From NCBI GenBank assembly GCA_031581145.1, contig JAVLBP010000005.1:1-64000 (forward strand): a DNA stretch of 64,000 nucleotides. The letters run 5' to 3'. Shown here piece after piece: positions 59,742 through 64,000 of this stretch. Position 1 is the first letter of the stretch. Every line of letters starts with the position of its first letter. The position numbers and the translations under genes are program-made. The notes beneath the pieces were generated by a model. The model was given only the letters and a program-made list of their open reading frames with translations. It was not told the DNA's origin and ran no database searches. This DNA is from UBA8296 sp031581145. Lineage in GTDB: Bacteria; Bacteroidota; Rhodothermia; Balneolales; Balneolaceae.

Positions 59742-61139
59742 ATGTCATTTAGAATCGAAAAGGACTCGATGGGGGACATCCATGTTCCTCAAGAGGCCTA
59801 TTATGGAGCCCAAACTCAACGTGCAGCAGATAATTTTCCAATTAGCGCGTTGCGGTTCTCGTCGCCATTTATTGCGGCTTTAGGATTAATTAAGGCAACA
59901 GCGGCTAGAGTCAATGCCGATTTGGGTCTACTGGATGAGGTTCGTGCCAAAGCGATTGTGGATGCTGCTTCGGAAGTGGCCGAAGGAAAGCTTGACGAAC
60001 ATTTTGTCCTCGACATTTTCCAAACAGGATCGGGTACCTCAACAAATATGAATGCCAATGAGGTGATTGCGCGACGTGCCAATGAGCTCCTCGAGGCGGA
60101 TGGAGCTCAAGAGCGGGTTCATCCAAATGATCATGTCAATTTGGGGCAGTCCAGCAATGATACGATTCCTACGGCGATTCGCATTTCCACGGTGCGCCAA
60201 GGCAAAGAACATTTAATCCCAGCTATTGAACACCTTCGCGCAACGTTTCTGAAAAAAGGGAAAGAGTACGCGCACGTGGTTAAGACGGGACGCACCCATT
60301 TAATGGATGCCATGCCTGTAACCATTGAGCAAGAGTTTGGAGGGTATGCAAGGCAGCTTGAGCTGGCTCATCAACGGATATCGGATGCATTGGATCGAAA
60401 CCTCGAACTTCCCCAAGGTGGCACAGCTGTAGGGACAGGAATTAATACACACCCTGAATTTGGCGCTCGTTTTGCAAATGCAATTGCCCAAGCAACAGGG
60501 ATCGAATTTGTTGAGGCCAGCAACCACTTTGAAGCCCAAGCTACGGTAGATGCCTCCGTTGAACTTAGTGGTCAATGCAAAACACTTGCCATTAGCTTAA
60601 TCAAGATGGCCAATGACCTTCGTTGGATGAATTCTGGCCCAAATGGTGGTTTGGGTGAGGTTCAGCTTCAGGCCTTACAACCGGGTTCATCGATTATGCC
60701 GGGCAAAGTGAATCCAGTGATCGAAGAATCGGTCATAATGGTGGCCCTCCAAGTCTTAGGGAATGACACAACCATTAGCGTTGCTGGACAAACGGGGAAC
60801 TTTGAATTGAACGTCGCCCTTCCTGTTGTGGCTCATAATATGCTTGAATCGATTCATATTTTGGGCACAGCCTGCCAGAATTTTGCCGATCGCTCGGTGC
60901 AAGGATTAACGGTTCGAGACGATAAAATTGCTGAAAATGTGAGCCGTAACCCTATTTTAGTCACCGCATTGAATAGCATTATTGGCTACGATCTTGCGGC
61001 TAAAATCGCTAAACAAGCTTTTACTGAGGATCGCCCCCTCATTGACGTTGCTGAGGAGCTCACCGATTTGAGCCGATCGGAGTTAGACACCATTTTGAAT
61101 CCTGCAGACTTAACACGACCTGGTATCGCGTCGTCATAG
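59742..61139 (+). CDS. fumC: Class II fumarate hydratase
   Basis: Interconverts fumarate and malate in the TCA cycle. 465 residues, with the signature loop GSSIMPGKVNPV (about 316-327), FQTGSGTSTNMNANEVIARRA, HPNDHVNLGQSSNDTIPT and GRTHLMDAMPVTIEQEFGGY as the other three active-site segments. All the expected catalytic Ser/His positions are present. It follows spt and the GNAT gene on the same strand with a 39-bp gap. Confidence 0.96.
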   Translation: MSFRIEKDSMGDIHVPQEAYYGAQTQRAADNFPISALRFSSPFIAALGLIKATAARVNADLGLLDEVRAKAIVDAASEVAEGKLDEHFVLDIFQTGSGTSTNMNANEVIARRANELLEADGAQERVHPNDHVNLGQSSNDTIPTAIRISTVRQGKEHLIPAIEHLRATFLKKGKEYAHVVKTGRTHLMDAMPVTIEQEFGGYARQLELAHQRISDALDRNLELPQGGTAVGTGINTHPEFGARFANAIAQATGIEFVEASNHFEAQATVDASVELSGQCKTLAISLIKMANDLRWMNSGPNGGLGEVQLQALQPGSSIMPGKVNPVIEESVIMVALQVLGNDTTISVAGQTGNFELNVALPVVAHNMLESIHILGTACQNFADRSVQGLTVRDDKIAENVSRNPILVTALNSIIGYDLAAKIAKQAFTEDRPLIDVAEELTDLSRSELDTILNPADLTRPGIASS

Positions 61140-61159
61140 TATGCTGAATAATCTCATGT

Positions 61160-63667
61160 ATGCCAGCTAGAAAATCTACATCAACGACATCAACGACATC
61201 GAAAACAGCCACAAAGGCTTCTTCGTCCAAAACTCCTGCCAAAGCGGGTGCGACATCCTCATCAGCCAAGAGCCCTACAAAAACCCCTGCCAAATCATCC
61301 TGGAGTAAAAAAGAGGTTCTTGCCGATTATCGTTTGGCTAGAGTAAGTCGAGAAGTCTCGTTACTTGGTCGAAAAGAGGTGCTCAATGGACGTGCGAAGT
61401 TTGGGATATTTGGCGACGGAAAAGAGCTTCCGCAAATCGCATTATCCAAAGTGTTTGAGAATGGAGATTTTCGATCAGGGTATTATCGCGATCAAACGTT
61501 GCTCATGGCTATTGGACAGCTCACGCCACAGCAATTATTTGCACAACTCTATGCGCATGTGGATACCGCCCACGAGCCACACTCTTCAGGCCGTCAAATG
61601 ACGGCTCATTTTGGCACACAGCTCGTAGATGAAGAAGGGGAGTGGTTGCCACAAACAAGCATGAAAAATAGCGCTTCGGATATATCCTGCACAGCAGGTC
61701 AGATGGCACGACTGCTCGGATTGGCTCAGGCTAGCTCGTTATACCGAGTGGAGAAAAAGCTGGCCAAACATACGCAGTTCTCCAAAAAAGGGAATGAGAT
61801 TGCTTTTGGCACCATTGGGGATGCCTCCACATCGGAAGGGGTATTTTGGGAAGCCTTGAATGCAGCAGGCGTGCTTCAGGTCCCTGTAGTGATGTCTGTG
61901 TGGGATGATGGCTATGGCATTTCGGTCTCCAAAAAGTATCAAACGACTAAGGAAAGCATATCAGAGCTTCTTCAAGGGTTTCAGCGCACAAAAACCAAAC
62001 CTGGTCTTGAGATTTTGAAAACCAAAGCGTGGGATTACGAGGATCTTGTCGCAACGTACCAAAAGGCTGCAACGCTTGCGCGAGAAGAGCACGTACCTGT
62101 GGTTGTTCATGTGGAGGAAGTGACCCAACCTCAAGGACACTCTACGTCGGGTTCTCATGAGCGATACAAGTCTGAAGATCGGCTAGCATGGGAGTCAGAA
62201 TTTTGTTGTAACACACAGTTCCGACAGTGGATTTTGAAGAAAAAATTAGCCACTGCAAAGGAATTGGATGCATTGGATACTGAAGCGGCAGAAGAGGTAA
62301 AAACAGCCCAAAAAGAGGCGTGGAAAGCATTCCAAGAGCCTCTCAAAGCCGAAAAAGAAGCTGTATTAACCCATCTGGATACACTCAAAGCCCAAGTACC
62401 CGAGCAAGCTTCAATTCTGGAGGAGCTCTCTACGACGCTCAAGCGTAAAAACCCTGTCATCCGAAAGGACTCCATGGTTACGGCACGTCGAGCCCTTATC
62501 GCCGTTAAAGGGGACAATTCAGAGGCTACTCAAGCCCTTTCATCCTGGATTGAGGCCCAATCTGAAGCGAATCATGATCGCTATAATAGTCACTGGATTA
62601 GCGAAACGAAGTACTCACCATTGAACGTGACTCATATCCCCGCTGAATTCAGTGAGGATATACCCACGGTCGACGGGCGTGTAGTTCTGCGCGATAATTT
62701 CCAGACCTTATTTGATCGCCACCCTGAAATGGTGGTCTTCGGAGAGGATTCTGGTCAATTGGGTGATGTAAATCTTGGTCTAGAAGGGATGCAAGAGCGT
62801 TTTGGCATCCATCGTGTGTTTGATACTGGAATTCGTGAAACGACCATTCTTGGACAAGGGATTGGAATGGCCATGAGAGGGCTCCGACCGATTGCCGAAA
62901 TTCAATACCTCGATTATTTACTCTATGCATTTCAAACGCTGAGTGATGATGTGGCCTCCTTACGCTACCGCACCAAAGGGCGCCAACGCAGCCCTGTTAT
63001 CGTTCGCACACGTGGCCACAGACTCGAAGGAATTTGGCATTCGGGCTCTCCTATGGGAATGATACTTAATGGGATTCGAGGCGTTCATTTGTGTGTTCCT
63101 CGCAACCTTACCGAAGCCGCTGGCTTTTACAACACTTTGATTCAAGGGGATGACCCTGCTCTAGTCATTGAGCCACTAAATGGATACCGCTTAAAAGAAA
63201 ACATGCCCTCCAATCTGGGTGACTTTACTACGCCTCTTGGGATACCTGAAGTCGTCCAAGAAGGGACGGATATTACACTTGTGTCATACGGTTCAACGTT
63301 TAACGTTGTAATGGCAGCGCAACCACTACTTCAGCAGGCAGGGATCTCCGCCGAATGTATTGATGTGCGAACGCTCCTACCTTTTGATATTGAGCATCGC
63401 ATTGGAGCCTCCCTCCAAAAAACCAACAGGATTTTGTTCATTGATGAGGATGTCCCAGGTGGTGCTACTGCGTTTATGATGCAGCATGTTTTGGACGAAC
63501 AGGGTGGATACCGATTCCTAGATTCACAAGCCGAATGTCTTACCGCCAAGCCGCATCGGCCTGCTTATTCTACAGATGGGGATTACTTCAGTAAGCCATC
63601 CGTTGAGGATGTCTTTGATGCCGTCTATGAGATCATGCATGAATCTGATCCGGCTCGATTTCCATAA
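61160..63667 (+). CDS. Fused 2-oxoacid dehydrogenase E1 alpha/beta
   Basis: ThDP-dependent decarboxylase of a pyruvate or branched-chain oxoacid dehydrogenase complex, with both subunits in one 835-residue chain, as is common in Bacteroidota and relatives. Alpha half: GRQMTAHFGTQ, GDASTSEGVFWEALNAAGVL with DDGYGIS in the ThDP motif (Asp-Asp where many have Asn-Asn). Beta half (from about 510): VFGEDSGQLGDVNLGLEGMQERFG, IAEIQYLDYLLYA, SPVIVRTRGH, and SYGSTFNVVMAA with CIDVRTLLPFD. The first 48 residues are a low-complexity Ser/Thr/Ala/Lys tail with KTPAK twice and no acidic residue, unusual for E1. Substrate is not determined. Confidence 0.86.
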   Translation: MPARKSTSTTSTTSKTATKASSSKTPAKAGATSSSAKSPTKTPAKSSWSKKEVLADYRLARVSREVSLLGRKEVLNGRAKFGIFGDGKELPQIALSKVFENGDFRSGYYRDQTLLMAIGQLTPQQLFAQLYAHVDTAHEPHSSGRQMTAHFGTQLVDEEGEWLPQTSMKNSASDISCTAGQMARLLGLAQASSLYRVEKKLAKHTQFSKKGNEIAFGTIGDASTSEGVFWEALNAAGVLQVPVVMSVWDDGYGISVSKKYQTTKESISELLQGFQRTKTKPGLEILKTKAWDYEDLVATYQKAATLAREEHVPVVVHVEEVTQPQGHSTSGSHERYKSEDRLAWESEFCCNTQFRQWILKKKLATAKELDALDTEAAEEVKTAQKEAWKAFQEPLKAEKEAVLTHLDTLKAQVPEQASILEELSTTLKRKNPVIRKDSMVTARRALIAVKGDNSEATQALSSWIEAQSEANHDRYNSHWISETKYSPLNVTHIPAEFSEDIPTVDGRVVLRDNFQTLFDRHPEMVVFGEDSGQLGDVNLGLEGMQERFGIHRVFDTGIRETTILGQGIGMAMRGLRPIAEIQYLDYLLYAFQTLSDDVASLRYRTKGRQRSPVIVRTRGHRLEGIWHSGSPMGMILNGIRGVHLCVPRNLTEAAGFYNTLIQGDDPALVIEPLNGYRLKENMPSNLGDFTTPLGIPEVVQEGTDITLVSYGSTFNVVMAAQPLLQQAGISAECIDVRTLLPFDIEHRIGASLQKTNRILFIDEDVPGGATAFMMQHVLDEQGGYRFLDSQAECLTAKPHRPAYSTDGDYFSKPSVEDVFDAVYEIMHESDPARFP

Positions 63668-63711
63668 CTCAACACGAGTTGGAAGATGGTCACGTAAGAT
63701 TTGCAGCTTGT

Positions 63712-64000
63712 TTAGCCGAAAATCGCTTGGAGATAAAGGATAAAGCGATCGAGTCCAAGGACAAGCCATGTACCTGGCAAGTAAATAAAAGAGAAAATCA
63801 TTAAAGCCCTGGCTGAGGCTTCATCACGTTTCCATGCAAAATTCAATCCACTGTAAAGATACCCAAGTGCAAGGGTGATCCCTCCGACAAGAAACACCCA
63901 ACTTCCTAAATCCAACACCCACAATTTCACAATGTTAGGAAAGAGGGCAAGTAGTGAGAATACAACCCAAAAGGAGGCTTTCAAGCCTTGAGAGTCTGAT
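63712..64000 (-). CDS. ctaB: Haem O synthase (protohaem IX farnesyltransferase), 3' end only
   Basis: The frame is open past the right edge on the minus strand, so only about the last 95 residues are visible. They show two to three membrane segments with FAWKRDEASARALMIFSFIYLPGTWLVLGLD, the terminal signature of the UbiA-type CyoE/CtaB family, which farnesylates haem B for terminal oxidases. The ATG- or TTG-like codons inside this stretch are not the start; the reading continues (SDSQGLKAS) towards the edge. Confidence 0.75.
   Translation of the reverse strand, partial: SDSQGLKASFWVVFSLLALFPNIVKLWVLDLGSWVFLVGGITLALGYLYSGLNFAWKRDEASARALMIFSFIYLPGTWLVLGLDRFILYLQAIFG

Noticed and set aside
63712..63984. 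Complete 90-residue membrane protein
   Set aside because: The frame stays open to the right edge and the sequence matches the C terminus of haem O synthase.

Overview
The window is a dense, chromosomal, mostly housekeeping region with no rRNA, tRNA, CRISPR array, transposase or integrase that I can see. Gene content points to the Bacteroidota/Rhodothermota/Balneolota part of the FCB group: a BamA gene followed by three OmpH/Skp paralogues, a serine palmitoyltransferase (bacterial sphingolipids), a fused alpha/beta 2-oxoacid dehydrogenase E1, a one-piece sensor of the beta-propeller/Y_Y_Y type, and start codons that almost never carry a Shine-Dalgarno sequence. The exact phylum is inference.

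Layout. 1-6187 (+): end of a PHP phosphoesterase, ribH, uppS, bamA and three skp-like genes (riboflavin, undecaprenyl lipid carrier, outer-membrane assembly). 6302-7420 (-): orphan VWA protein, overlapping head to head with rnhB (7412-8029, +). 8134-18813 (-): one unbroken run reading recA, recX, AI-2E-type permease, purN, purH, mreB, mreC, mreD, mrdA (PBP2), rodA, mostly with overlapping ends. 18994-23082: tatD (+), pdxB and a membrane-anchored unknown (-), pyrimidine nucleoside phosphorylase (+). 23123-27240 (-): zinc-ribbon/PspC protein plus a LuxR-type response regulator and its large sensor kinase, visibly A+T-rich. 27460-42907: CorC/HlyC-like protein, xseA, pyrC, a DUF3857 protein with a dead transglutaminase-like domain, tsaB, accD (without its zinc cysteines), obgE, dprA, rpoN, a membrane unknown, an Lrp regulator and serS.

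42868-47096 is the most unusual part. A 5'-truncated dusB remnant and a complete but chimeric dusB lie in direct orientation, sharing a 417-bp near-identical repeat (43086-43502 and 46244-46660), with an A+T-rich, Tat-type secreted DUF4838 gene between them. The structure is exactly what single-crossover (Campbell) integration of a 3,158-bp circle carrying a donor dusB 3' end would leave. No recombinase gene is present.

47229-54621: class I aldolase, LPG-synthase-like membrane protein, rpsU, TIGR02757 protein, a MutY with an intact C-terminal MutT (Nudix) box, an Ig-like repeat protein and an NAD-dependent epimerase-like reductase. 54827-59702 (+): two GT4 glycosyltransferases, serine palmitoyltransferase and a GNAT-like protein. 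With the reductase next to them these form a candidate ceramide/glycosphingolipid module. 59742-64000: fumC, fused E1 with a histone-H1-like tail, and the 3' end of a haem O synthase gene on the minus strand.

A second window-wide signal is a large number of short tandem duplications. In coding sequence the unit is nearly always 15 bp (also 12, 21, 27), while in noncoding sequence it is 13, 16, 19 or 20 bp. This looks like frequent replication slippage filtered by reading frame rather than by protein function.
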